Shown here one piece after another: positions 16,033-24,405 of a stretch of DNA of 27,068 nt (positions are counted from its first letter, which is position 1; each line of letters begins with the position of its first letter). The notes beneath the pieces are model-generated. The model saw only the letters and a program-made list of their open reading frames with translations, made no database searches and was not told where the DNA came from. Both the position numbers and the translations under genes were made by a program. Origin of the DNA: Nitrosopelagicus sp964511265. GTDB taxonomy: Archaea; Thermoproteota; Nitrososphaeria; Nitrososphaerales; Nitrosopumilaceae. The stretch spans positions 1 through 27,068 of the forward strand of contig CAZEES010000014.1 of the NCBI GenBank assembly GCA_964511265.1. The letters run 5' to 3'.

Positions 16033-16040
16033 TTTAAATT
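16033..16040 (+). promoter_or_regulatory. TATA box for the branched-chain aminotransferase
   Basis: TTTAAATT lies 22-29 bases before the ATG at 16062, matching archaeal core promoters that give leaderless or very short-leader transcripts. This spacing also supports the ATG over the TTG at 16053. Confidence 0.55.
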
Positions 16041-16061
16041 ACGAGACAGGTTTTGCCCGAT

Positions 16062-16976
16062 ATGAAAGAAAGAGGAAAGATTTGGATGAATGGAAAGTTA
16101 GTTCCTTTCAAAAATGCCAAGGTACATGTTTTGACCCATGCATTACATTACTCAACTTCAATCTTTGAAGGAATTCGATGTTATGATACACCAGAAGGCT
16201 CAGCAATTTTTCGATTACCAGAACATGTTGATAGATTTTTTAATTCTGCAAAAATGTATTCGATGAAAATGCCATATTCAAAGAAAAAGATTAGTGATGC
16301 AATTATCAAGACTGTTAAAGCAAGTAAGCTAGAACAGTGCTACATTAGACCGTTAGCATATTATGGATATGGGACAATGGGATTAACCCCAACAACCAAC
16401 AAAGTAGATGTCTCCATTTCATGTTGGGAATGGAAGATGGGAGAATCAAAGGCAGGTAAGTTTTCGGGTGCTAAGTGTAAAATTTCAAAATGGATTAGAA
16501 TTGATTCAAAATCACAACCAATGCAAGCAAAGTCAGCAGCAAATTATTCAAATGCAGCATTAGCCAGAATGGAGGCACTCAATGCAGGATATGATGAGGC
16601 AATAATGTTAAACAACAAAGGTCATGTTGCAGAAGGAAGTGCAGAAAACATTTTTGTAGTGAAAAATGGAAAAATTTCTACTCCTCCATTAGATGCGGAT
16701 GTACTTAATGGAATAACAAGAGATTCAGCAATCAAACTTCTCAAATCAAATAAAATCAGAGTTATTGAGAAAAATATCAAAATTGGTGACCTTTTGAAAG
16801 CTGATGAAATTTTTATGACAGGTACTGCAGCTGAAGTGAAATCTGTTACTCGAGTAAATAAGACAAAGATAGGAAACGGAAAGATTGGAGATGTTACAAA
16901 AGAATTACAAGATTCATTCATGGATACAGTTATGGGCAAAAATAAGAAGTTCCGTTCATGGTTGAGATTCATCTAA
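16062..16976 (+). CDS. ilvE: Branched-chain amino acid aminotransferase
   Basis: This fold-type IV PLP enzyme makes valine, leucine and isoleucine from their 2-oxo acids. The 304 residues show VHVLTHALHYSTSIFEGIRCY at the N-terminus, YIRPLAYYGYGTMGL, and the Schiff-base lysine K157 in MQAKSAANYSNAALA. EGSAENIFVVKNG (the glutamate that contacts the pyridine nitrogen), LNGITRDSAIKLL and FMTGTAAEVKSVT complete the archaeal/bacterial class I BCAT signature. Length is typical. The ATG at 16062 is chosen. It has its own TATA box. Confidence 0.94.
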   Translation: MKERGKIWMNGKLVPFKNAKVHVLTHALHYSTSIFEGIRCYDTPEGSAIFRLPEHVDRFFNSAKMYSMKMPYSKKKISDAIIKTVKASKLEQCYIRPLAYYGYGTMGLTPTTNKVDVSISCWEWKMGESKAGKFSGAKCKISKWIRIDSKSQPMQAKSAANYSNAALARMEALNAGYDEAIMLNNKGHVAEGSAENIFVVKNGKISTPPLDADVLNGITRDSAIKLLKSNKIRVIEKNIKIGDLLKADEIFMTGTAAEVKSVTRVNKTKIGNGKIGDVTKELQDSFMDTVMGKNKKFRSWLRFI

Positions 16977-17008
16977 AATTAGATATATCTTAAGAATTCA
17001 GAGAATTT

Positions 17009-17185
17009 ATGGAAGATTGTTCAGTTTCAGATAAGATTTCCGAGATTTGCTGGTTTTGTAAAAGAGGAAGACATGAGGAATGTATGAAAGAAATTCCAAT
17101 CAATGCAAAAACAGAAGGACCACACGATTGTACCTTCGATACAAAGTTCATTTTATGTAAATGTGAGCATGAGGAGCAAGATTAG
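17009..17185 (+). CDS. Small Cys/His-rich, probable zinc-binding protein (58 aa)
   Basis: This short gene starts with ATG and encodes 58 residues. It contains CWFCKRGRHEEC (C-x2-C ... H-x2-C) and later a DC plus CKCEHEE (C-x-C-x-H). Eight or so Cys/His residues in two groups suggest one treble-clef or zinc-ribbon-like zinc site. No family name is known to me. It is 32 bases after ilvE. Its last 17 bases overlap the start of the following methyltransferase gene, which suggests translational coupling and a joint role. It is too short for common length filters. The cysteine pattern is far from random in this AT-rich sequence, which supports it being real. Confidence 0.72.
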   Translation: MEDCSVSDKISEICWFCKRGRHEECMKEIPINAKTEGPHDCTFDTKFILCKCEHEEQD

Positions 17186-17741
17186 ATTGGACTATGATGA
17201 GGAATTTTGGAATAAATATGCAGATGAAAATGAATCACGAAATAATGACGAGTTTACAAAATTTTTGACAAATCTTGCAAGATCATTACATTGTACAAGT
17301 GTTTTAGAGATTGGATGTGGGACAGGAATTGATTTAAGAGAATTTGATGACTCATTTGAGATACATGGAGTTGATTTAAACGGGCATGCATTAGAATTAG
17401 CTGAGGGAAACATCCCTAAGGCTAAATTTTACAAAGAGAGCATCACAAAATTACCTTTTGAAGATTCTTCTGTTGACTTTGTATTTACACATAAGTTACT
17501 AAATTATCTAGATGATGAAACTGTAGATGAAGGTGTCAGTGAAATGTTTAGAGTAGCAAAGAGATATGTTTTGAATTGTGAATTGTTTGGGGAGACAGAG
17601 GAGAAGATTGATGATGAAATGAAGTTTAGGAATATGCTCAAGAGATGGCTAAATTACAAAGTGAGAGTTGTAAGTAATGTCAATATGCATGAAGATATAG
17701 AACCTGAACAAGTAAGATTTACCTTACTGAGAAAATTATAA
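17169..17741 (+). CDS. Class I SAM-dependent methyltransferase
   Basis: This is a predicted small-molecule or lipid/sugar methyltransferase of 190 residues. Motif I is SVLEIGCGTGIDLREF (GCGTG at 49-53), followed by IHGVDLNGHALELAEGN (acidic D at the end of strand 2), FYKESITKLPFEDSSVDFVFTHKLLNYL (motifs III-IV) and MFRVAKRYVLNCE. The lead-in YDEEFWNKYADENESRN resembles methylases next to surface-sugar synthesis genes, but no sugar cluster is present here. The ATG at 17169 puts the start inside the end of the Cys/His-rich gene; an ATG at 17103 in the same frame would add 22 residues of poor quality that overlap that gene much more. Confidence 0.82.
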   Translation: MRSKIRLDYDEEFWNKYADENESRNNDEFTKFLTNLARSLHCTSVLEIGCGTGIDLREFDDSFEIHGVDLNGHALELAEGNIPKAKFYKESITKLPFEDSSVDFVFTHKLLNYLDDETVDEGVSEMFRVAKRYVLNCELFGETEEKIDDEMKFRNMLKRWLNYKVRVVSNVNMHEDIEPEQVRFTLLRKL

Positions 17742-17745
17742 TCAG

Positions 17746-17819
17746 CGGGTCTAGTGGGATTCGAACCCACGACAGCCGGATTAAGAGTCCGGTGCGCTAC
17801 CTGGCTGCGCTATAGACCC
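17746..17819 (-). tRNA. tRNA-Lys (CUU)
   Basis: On the minus strand the acceptor GGGTCTA/TAGACCC, anticodon stem CCGGA/TCCGG with loop CTCTTAA and T arm GTGGG-TTCGAAT-CCCAC form a canonical cloverleaf with G73. The anticodon is CUU. No CCA and no intron. A TATA box lies upstream at 17848-17855. Confidence 0.96.
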
Positions 17820-17847
17820 ACACAAAGAAATGAAAAAATGATGTTAT

Positions 17848-17855
17848 TATTTAAA
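17848..17855 (-). promoter_or_regulatory. TATA box for tRNA-Lys
   Basis: TTTAAATA on the minus strand lies 29-36 bases before the mature 5' end of tRNA-Lys, consistent with a few transcribed leader bases removed by RNase P. Confidence 0.5.
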
Positions 17856-17869
17856 CTTGGGATGTAGTA

Positions 17870-18475
17870 TTAGTTTTTAATTTCTGGTTCTTGCTCGTAT
17901 TTTTCGAGAATTGCAGTGAGTACAGTTGAAACTGGAACATTGTTCATCTTTTTCTTTTCTGCAAGAAGTTTTTGATATGCATCTAATGTGATGTAAACTG
18001 GAATTGAACCATTTCCTTCTAGGAGTCCTCTTACTTTGTATAATGCAGTTTCGAGTCCATTTTCAGCAGATTTTGAGAATTTTACTTTGTCCAAGATTCC
18101 GCCTAGTGGACCTAATGGCATTTCATAACTAACAGTCATGGTAACGTTTGTAAGGTTATCAGAGAGTTCTTTGAATTCAGTGGTAATTTCCCAACTTTTG
18201 AATTTACCTTTAATTTGTTTTGCAGAGATTTTTTCACCTCTAACAAATTCAGTTGTCTCACAATCCCATTCTAGTCTTTTTCCGCTAAAGTCACCAATTA
18301 CTCGGAATGTAGTTCCAACACCCATTCCTGCTTTAATATCCATAGGAACGACAGTCATGCCAACTTCCTTGTCTGCTGATATTTGATCAGAAACGTGTTC
18401 TGGTCTTGCAAAATAGGTAAACACAGTGTCTACTGGTGCTTTGATGTCGATTGATTTCTTAACTACAGTCAACAA
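17870..18475 (-). CDS. SRPBCC/START-like protein with C-terminal ribbon-helix-helix domain
   Basis: Residues 1-150 are an SRPBCC (START/Bet v1-like) ligand-binding fold: VKKSIDIKAPVDTVFTYFARPEHV at the N-terminus, central strands (TTFRVIGDFSGKRLEWDCET), and a long C-terminal helix (FSKSAENGLETALYKVRGLLEG). Residues about 157-195 add IPVYITLDAYQKLLAEKKK and VPVSTVLTAILEKYE, which fit the strand-helix-helix plan of RHH DNA-binding or dimerisation domains. Such a combination would be a ligand-sensing regulator, but the N-terminal part could also carry a hydrophobic metabolite. The start is one of two adjacent TTG codons (18475, 18472); no ATG is available before the fold begins. It is a single gene between tRNA-Lys and the divergent YtkA-like gene. 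Confidence 0.7.
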   Translation of the reverse strand: MLTVVKKSIDIKAPVDTVFTYFARPEHVSDQISADKEVGMTVVPMDIKAGMGVGTTFRVIGDFSGKRLEWDCETTEFVRGEKISAKQIKGKFKSWEITTEFKELSDNLTNVTMTVSYEMPLGPLGGILDKVKFSKSAENGLETALYKVRGLLEGNGSIPVYITLDAYQKLLAEKKKMNNVPVSTVLTAILEKYEQEPEIKN

Positions 18476-18571
18476 TTGTGACTTTTTCCAGAGAGCATTT
18501 AAAGCTTTACACGATTTTCAATCCTATTTTTAATTTATAATATATTGATCGGAGAAAGAGTAATTTTGTTG

Positions 18572-19093
18572 ATGAATAAATTTGGTATGTTTTTAATATT
18601 GCCCTTACTTTTTGTGTCAATCACGGCAACAACAAATGCATATGGACATTCACTGTTTAATTCTTCAGAACAAACATTGGGCGAATATAGAGTTCAGATC
18701 GCAACACTGCCAGAGTTTCCACAGATTGGGGAACAGTCAGATATTTTGATTAGGGTTACGGATAATCAGCTTGAGGAAGTTGATCGTTTTACTATGGGTG
18801 CGAGAATATTTTACAATGATGAACAAATAATCACATGGAGACCAGAGTCATATGACGATGGCCATATGCAAAAAAACTTTATTTTTGAAGAGGCAGGAAA
18901 TCATATTTTTCGAATAGATTTGTATGATGCAGGTGAAGATGGAGGAGTTTTGACATATACGTTCAACATTAGTACACAATCCCCATTTGGCTATATTTTC
19001 ATAGGTGCAATTGCTGCAGGAGGTATAATTTTTGCAGGAGTTATGGGAATTGTGTTTGTTTCAAGATTATTAAAAAAGAGATCTAGGCTTTAG
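18572..19093 (+). CDS. Membrane-anchored exported protein, YtkA/FixH-like
   Basis: The 173-residue protein has a signal sequence (MNKFGMFLILPLLFVSITATT, cut after about NAYG), an extracellular beta domain and a C-terminal membrane helix (about 131-153) with a KKRSRL tail. The domain (YRVQIATLPEFPQIGEQSDILIRVTD; DDGHMQKNFIFEEAGNHIFRIDLYD) resembles YtkA-like immunoglobulin folds, often found near copper or oxidase genes. H, M and D residues in GHSLF and DDGHMQ could bind copper, but this is not shown. The ATG at 18572 is preferred to the TTG at 18545. It converges on ctaA with an 11-base overlap, and its location suggests a role in oxidase assembly. Confidence 0.65.
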   Translation: MNKFGMFLILPLLFVSITATTNAYGHSLFNSSEQTLGEYRVQIATLPEFPQIGEQSDILIRVTDNQLEEVDRFTMGARIFYNDEQIITWRPESYDDGHMQKNFIFEEAGNHIFRIDLYDAGEDGGVLTYTFNISTQSPFGYIFIGAIAAGGIIFAGVMGIVFVSRLLKKRSRL

Positions 19094-19526
19094 ATTCAAT
19101 AATTTGTTTTCCAATTTTAAATGCAAATAATACAGTAAGTAGAGTCATTGCAAATAATAGGATACCAATACCTAGATGAATTGCAACTAATACTGCATGT
19201 AATTGAGTATCTATTACAAGAGCACCAAGTGTGATTTGAGTGACTACAAGAGCGCTTGCAAAGGCACTAGTGAATTTGATTTTTCTGCCTGCATCCTTGT
19301 TTAACCATGCAGTAATTGTAGTAGCTAAAATTAAGACACCTGTTGTTGCTGCAATAGTTCTATGAATCCACTCGATGAAATATTCATCATTAGGCATAAC
19401 ACCATTTGGACATAATGGCCATTCAGGACATGTCAAGCCTAATCCAGCTGCAGAGATGTATCCACCAATAAACATTAGAGAATATAAAATTACAAGAGAT
19501 GCTAGAGCCAGGAATTTTAAGATCAA
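19083..19526 (-). CDS. ctaA: Heme A synthase, half-size archaeal CtaA/COX15
   Basis: CtaA oxidises the C8 methyl of heme O to make heme A for the terminal oxidase. Bacterial and mitochondrial forms have eight helices in two similar halves. This 147-residue protein has four helices, like the half-size CtaA known from Aeropyrum pernix, which works as an oligomer. Seen: LTCPEWPLCP (C33, C39, the extracytoplasmic cysteine pair), FIEWIHRTIA (E52, H55, R56, the conserved ExxHR) and later H110 and H117 as possible heme ligands. The TTG start at 19526 is one base after the stop of the cupredoxin gene. It is the last gene of the oxidase operon. No heme O synthase (CtaB) is in the window. Confidence 0.9.
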   Translation of the reverse strand: MILKFLALASLVILYSLMFIGGYISAAGLGLTCPEWPLCPNGVMPNDEYFIEWIHRTIAATTGVLILATTITAWLNKDAGRKIKFTSAFASALVVTQITLGALVIDTQLHAVLVAIHLGIGILLFAMTLLTVLFAFKIGKQIIESKA

Positions 19527-19527
19527 A

Positions 19528-20499
19528 TTACTCTACGATGAATGAACCTTGCATACCTTGTAATGCATGTCCAGGAACTGTACAGATGTAGTAGTATGTA
19601 CCAGGTGCGCCAGCCAAGAATGTTACTGAACCAGATTCACCAGGTTTTAGAGGGTTTGTTGGTGCAGCAATTGCAGAATCAAAAACAACGCTGTTAAAGT
19701 CATCAGGGTTTGATACAACACCAAATGAGTGGAATGATTTTCCTGCATTAACAGTTGTTATTGTTACTTCATCACCAGAGTTAACTCGGACTTCAGGATT
19801 ACTACCTTCTTCACCAGGTAGTGCATTAAATGCCAAAGTCCTAAAGTCGCTACTTTCTACAAAGTCAAATGCAATGTCATGTGAAACACCAGTTGGTGGT
19901 GCTGCGGCTGCAGGAGCTCCTGCACCAGAGACAATAATTTCTCCAACCATTCCTTGCATTCTATGTCCAGGAACTGTACAGATGTAGTAGTATGTACCAG
20001 GTTCGGATGGAATGAATTCAGATGTTCCACTCTCACCAGGGTTTAGTGGAGCGTTTGCAGAGGCTACTTCAGAGCCTGCAATAATTCCTGTAAACCCTTC
20101 AGTTTCAGCAGTGACACCAAATGAGTGGAATGATTTACCATCATTTACGACATCAAAGATGATTTTGTCGCCTACGTTTGCAGTAATAGTTGGATTGTTA
20201 TCAGCTTCTCCAGGTAAGGCATTAAATGCCAAAGTCCTAAAGTCGCTACTTTCGATAAATGATAATGATGAGTTGATTTCTACTCCGGTTAGTGTTACAG
20301 CACCACTTTCACTAGAATGATCACCACTAACATCTCCAGTCAAGAGACCTGCTGGTGGAGGCATGGATATCCAATAATCCCACATTCCAAAGAAGATTCC
20401 ACCACCTACAATACAAATTCCAAGCAGGATTACCATCATCTTGGTGGTACGTTCAGGGGTTGTTCTGTAAATCGGATCGTTAATTTCTACTTGTGCCAT
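19528..20499 (-). CDS. Membrane-anchored protein with two tandem type 1 copper (plastocyanin-like) domains
   Basis: This is a probable electron carrier to the terminal oxidase on the outer membrane face, taking the place of cytochrome c. Residues 1-20 are cytoplasmic and about 21-42 form a single membrane anchor. Two cupredoxin domains then follow (about 75-190 and 208-323), joined by a flexible AGAPAAAAPP linker. Each carries all four type 1 ligands: His in GKSFHSFGV, and Cys, His and Met in YYYICTVPGHxxQGM. Each domain also begins FVESSDFRTLAFNALPGE or its near copy (FIESSDF). The start has AGGAG eight bases upstream. It lies 9 bases after coxA and 1 base before ctaA. Confidence 0.93.
   Translation of the reverse strand: MAQVEINDPIYRTTPERTTKMMVILLGICIVGGGIFFGMWDYWISMPPPAGLLTGDVSGDHSSESGAVTLTGVEINSSLSFIESSDFRTLAFNALPGEADNNPTITANVGDKIIFDVVNDGKSFHSFGVTAETEGFTGIIAGSEVASANAPLNPGESGTSEFIPSEPGTYYYICTVPGHRMQGMVGEIIVSGAGAPAAAAPPTGVSHDIAFDFVESSDFRTLAFNALPGEEGSNPEVRVNSGDEVTITTVNAGKSFHSFGVVSNPDDFNSVVFDSAIAAPTNPLKPGESGSVTFLAGAPGTYYYICTVPGHALQGMQGSFIVE
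19567..20253. repeat. 396-bp tandem repeat inside the double-cupredoxin gene
   Basis: Three stretches are identical at a constant offset of 396 bases (132 codons): 19567-19606 with 19963-20002 (40 bases), 19719-19740 with 20115-20136 (22 bases), and 19823-19857 with 20219-20253 (35 bases). Sequence between them differs. Identity includes third codon positions, which suggests recent duplication or ongoing gene conversion of the conserved copper-site segments. Confidence 0.85.
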
Positions 20500-20508
20500 T
20501 TTATTCTC

Positions 20509-22035
<1,527 letters not shown>

Positions 22036-22041
22036 ATCAAA

Positions 22042-22473
22042 TCAAGCTCCTTTATCCTCTACAATAAGTGTTCCACGCATATTATAATGAATCAATCCAC
22101 AATATTCTCTACATTGAATATCAAATTCACCTGCTTTATCTGGTGAAAACCAAACTGTATTGACTCTTCCAGGAACTGCATCCATCAATACAACGTAATC
22201 ATGAATGTTAAACGAATGTATAACATCTTTTGAATATATCTCAAAATGATAGGCTTTTCCTTTTTCAAGATGTAGTTCTCCAATTTCTTTTGTACCATCT
22301 TCATGTTCAAATGTCCATAACCATTGTTGTCCAGTTACTTTAATTAATTCAGCATCTTCAGGTACATGTTCAATCATTCGTTCAATATTCCAAGCTTCCG
22401 CACCAACATAGCACATCAAAGCAACAACTACACCAACGTAAATCCATTCAGGCCAAGTAGAATGTCCACTCAT
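22042..22473 (-). CDS. coxB: Cytochrome c oxidase subunit II, second helix and CuA domain
   Basis: This polypeptide receives electrons at CuA and passes them to subunit I. From the ATG at 22473 it has 143 residues: one membrane helix (about 10-28, PEWIYVGVVVALMCYVG, the usual second helix of COX2), then GQQWLWTF and the CuA domain. The CuA ligands are H86, C121, E123, C125, H129 and M132 (QCREYCGLIHYNM). The first helix is missing from this gene and is encoded just upstream. An ATG at 22497 in frame would add eight residues, but overlaps the upstream gene; the chosen start is one base after that gene's stop and has GAGGGTAA upstream. Confidence 0.93.
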   Translation of the reverse strand: MSGHSTWPEWIYVGVVVALMCYVGAEAWNIERMIEHVPEDAELIKVTGQQWLWTFEHEDGTKEIGELHLEKGKAYHFEIYSKDVIHSFNIHDYVVLMDAVPGRVNTVWFSPDKAGEFDIQCREYCGLIHYNMRGTLIVEDKGA

Positions 22474-22474
22474 T

Positions 22475-22738
22475 TTACCATTTACCCTCTGCTTCATACG
22501 GAGTTGGTTTTGCTTTTGGATTTGATTCTCTAAATCGCATAACCAACCAAACTATCATTCCTGAAACAACAACTCCTACAGTAAAGGCTACAATCATTAA
22601 TCTGTAAAATAATGCCCAGATTACTTCTGTTCTATTAAGATATTCGCCAGGGGTATCACCTGCAGCCATAACGTATTGTACTGAAGGAAGCACGATTAAT
22701 AGTGCCAAAACTACACCTAAGCCAATTATTCCTTTCAT
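22475..22738 (-). CDS. Separate N-terminal membrane part of cytochrome oxidase subunit II
   Basis: The 87 residues comprise a signal-like helix (MKGIIGLGVVLALLIVLPSV, likely cleaved after VMAA) and a second membrane helix (about 42-66, YRLMIVAFTVGVVVSGMIVW) followed by LVMRFRESNPKAKPTPYEAEGKW. This is the pattern of the beginning of COX2: signal, first helix, the cytoplasmic FR(E)R basic turn and the conserved loop that normally leads straight into the ..EIIW second helix. Here a stop codon and a new ATG intervene before the EWIY of the next gene. The two are therefore two halves of one subunit, not two proteins. It is the first gene of the oxidase operon. The alternative, an unrelated small subunit, is less likely. 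Confidence 0.82.
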   Translation of the reverse strand: MKGIIGLGVVLALLIVLPSVQYVMAAGDTPGEYLNRTEVIWALFYRLMIVAFTVGVVVSGMIVWLVMRFRESNPKAKPTPYEAEGKW

Positions 22739-22741
22739 ATT

Positions 22742-22779
22742 TTACCGGTAATTACGCGAGTCGAAAATTTATATTTAAA
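22742..22779 (-). promoter_or_regulatory. Promoter region of the oxidase operon with a TTACCGGTAA palindrome
   Basis: On the minus strand TTTAAATAT (22771-22779) lies 33-41 bases before the ATG at 22738 and is the likely TATA box, giving a leader of about 5-12 bases. Between it and the ATG, TTACCGGTAA (22742-22751) is a perfect 10-base palindrome with an unusually GC-rich centre for this genome. It may be a regulator site or part of the leader. Confidence 0.5.
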
Positions 22780-22796
22780 AGTTTTGAAGATTTTTC

Positions 22797-23414
22797 TTAT
22801 AAAGTCTCATGAAAACGTGATGAGTCCATAGAATTGATCGATGTAAGATAGAAACTTTGATCATCATATTTTATTATATTTAATGAAGCATTTGCAATAA
22901 TTAATTCAAACAAGACTTCAGGTTTTAGAGAAAGTACCTTGCCGATCATTGCTTTGATTGGATCCATATGAGTTACAAGAACAACATTTTCGCCTTTATG
23001 TTTGTTTTTTACAAAGTCCACAATATCAAAAACTCGTTTTTGAACTTGAGCAAATGATTCGACTCCATTGTGACTAATCTCAAGACTCCCTTCATAGAAT
23101 TTCAAGAATACATTGCCGTGGTTTTTGAAGATTTCAGTGTATGGAACCATAGTGAATTTTCCCATATCTAGTTCTATGAGTCTATCATCCGAGATTGGCT
23201 TTACATCACAATGTTTTCCCACAATTTCTGCAGTTTGCATTGCTCTATCAATTGGGCTAGAATAGATTGCAGATATGTTAAGAGATTTGATCATTTCACC
23301 TGCTTGGTCTGCTTGTTGTTTTCCTTGTTCAGTTAGATTAATTCCAGGAGTTCTACCTGCAAGAATTTTTTTAACGTTATTTTCAGCTTCGCCGTGTCTA
23401 AGAAAGATTATCAT
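22797..23414 (-). CDS. Histidine phosphatase (phosphoglycerate mutase-like) family protein
   Basis: This is a cytoplasmic phosphatase or mutase of 205 residues. The catalytic set is present: RHGEAENN (the histidine that takes the phosphate), YSSPIDRAMQTAEIVG (arginine), an acidic ELDMGKF patch and VTHMDPIKAM with the second histidine. The pattern (RHG at residue 6, THxxP-like near 140) matches cobC/GpmB-type phosphatases rather than the cofactor-dependent glycolytic mutase. The substrate is unknown. The start is ATG at 23414, and the 57 bases to divergent npdG hold both promoters. Confidence 0.88.
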   Translation of the reverse strand: MIIFLRHGEAENNVKKILAGRTPGINLTEQGKQQADQAGEMIKSLNISAIYSSPIDRAMQTAEIVGKHCDVKPISDDRLIELDMGKFTMVPYTEIFKNHGNVFLKFYEGSLEISHNGVESFAQVQKRVFDIVDFVKNKHKGENVVLVTHMDPIKAMIGKVLSLKPEVLFELIIANASLNIIKYDDQSFYLTSINSMDSSRFHETL

Positions 23415-23471
23415 GTTGTACTACAAATTTTTCTTCAATAGAGATAATAATAAGATTAGCAGAGCGCATTC

Positions 23472-24143
23472 ATGAAAGTTGGGATCATTGGCGGAACTGG
23501 TGGAATGGGAAAGGGTTTTGCCATCAGATGGTGTAAGAATAATCAAGTTATAATTGGTTCAAGAGATGCAGCACGTGCAGATGCATCTGCTCAAGAATAT
23601 ACAGAATTAGCAAAAGAGGCATATGGAGAGATTAATGGAGGTATAACAGGAACAGATAATGCTTCAGTTGCTAAAGAGGCAGATGTTCTAGTCTTATCAA
23701 TTCCATATGAGAATATTGATTCAACTTGTTCAGAGTTATTACCTCAAATTAGTGACAATTGTGTAGTTGTGTCACCAATTGTCCCAATGACTAAAACAGA
23801 TACAGGCTTTGAGTGCGTTGCAATAAAAGAGAATAAACCATTTTCACATCAAACAGTTGAAAAACACATGAAAGACAAAACAAAACTTGTTTCAGGATTT
23901 CATGTAATCTCTGAAAAGAAACTTGTTAATCCAACTTTGAAACTTGATTATGACATATTTGTTGCAGGAGATAGTAAAGAGTCAGTAGAAGTAGTGAATG
24001 GATTGATTAACGAGATTGAAGGTTTAAGACCAATTTACTTGGGACCAGGAACATTAGCATATCTCGTAGAGATGTGTACGCCATTGCTCCTTAATGCAAT
24101 GATAAGAAACAAGATGAAGAATCCTGGAATTAAAATAATTTAA
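23472..24143 (+). CDS. npdG: F420-dependent NADP reductase (NPDG family)
   Basis: This enzyme transfers hydride between reduced coenzyme F420 and NADP+. The 223 residues show IGGTGGMGKGFAIRW (nucleotide loop at 6-15), VIIGSRDAARADASA (phosphate-binding SR for NADP), a PYENIDSTC segment, VSPIVPMTK and the closing GPGTLAYLVEMCTPLLLN typical of the family. Length is typical. Coenzyme F420 is made by ammonia-oxidising archaea, which fits. The following genes include a PPOX-fold protein that may also use F420 or flavin. Confidence 0.9.
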   Translation: MKVGIIGGTGGMGKGFAIRWCKNNQVIIGSRDAARADASAQEYTELAKEAYGEINGGITGTDNASVAKEADVLVLSIPYENIDSTCSELLPQISDNCVVVSPIVPMTKTDTGFECVAIKENKPFSHQTVEKHMKDKTKLVSGFHVISEKKLVNPTLKLDYDIFVAGDSKESVEVVNGLINEIEGLRPIYLGPGTLAYLVEMCTPLLLNAMIRNKMKNPGIKII

Positions 24144-24168
24144 AACAACTAGATTATGACATTTTATC

Positions 24169-24405
24169 ATGAGTCGTGAATATTCACGTAGAGGAAGAAA
24201 TTGGTTTACTGCAATGGGCGTGCTGTTCATTGTAATGGCAGCAATTGTTTTAGTCAGGAATGTGATTTTATGGAGCCCAGGATTTGCGCTTGATTTTTTA
24301 TTAGGACCAGATATAACAAATGAGAAAGTTGCATTAGGAATGATTGTCTTTGGATGTATATTGATTGGATGGGGGTACAAGAAACCAAATGTCAAAATTA
24401 ACTGA
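24169..24405 (+). CDS. Small membrane protein with two helices, function unknown
   Basis: The 78 residues carry a basic N-terminus (SREYSRRGRNWF), one membrane helix (about 12-33), a short loop with LLGPDITNEKV, and a second helix (about 53-70) ending in GYKKP. This is a tidy hairpin with both ends probably cytoplasmic. No family is known to me. The final 17 bases overlap the start of the next gene, suggesting coupled translation. Confidence 0.68.
   Translation: MSREYSRRGRNWFTAMGVLFIVMAAIVLVRNVILWSPGFALDFLLGPDITNEKVALGMIVFGCILIGWGYKKPNVKIN

Noticed and set aside
15867..16061. Possible tRNA or C/D box RNA in the lysC-ilvE gap
   Set aside because: No T-loop TTCRA motif with flanking stem, no cloverleaf, and no C (RTGATGA) and D (CTGA) box pair on either strand; only a generic structured element can be supported.
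17103..17168. N-terminal extension of the methyltransferase from ATG 17103
   Set aside because: The extension is in another frame of the Cys/His-rich gene, has no family similarity, and a better ATG at 17169 immediately precedes the conserved domain.
19567..20253. Spaced identical blocks considered as a CRISPR-like or mobile repeat
   Set aside because: They lie in frame at 396-base spacing inside one gene and encode conserved copper-site residues, so they are a domain duplication.
20012..20320. Plus-strand 102-residue frame inside the double-cupredoxin gene
   Set aside because: Antisense to the first copper domain; no independent support.
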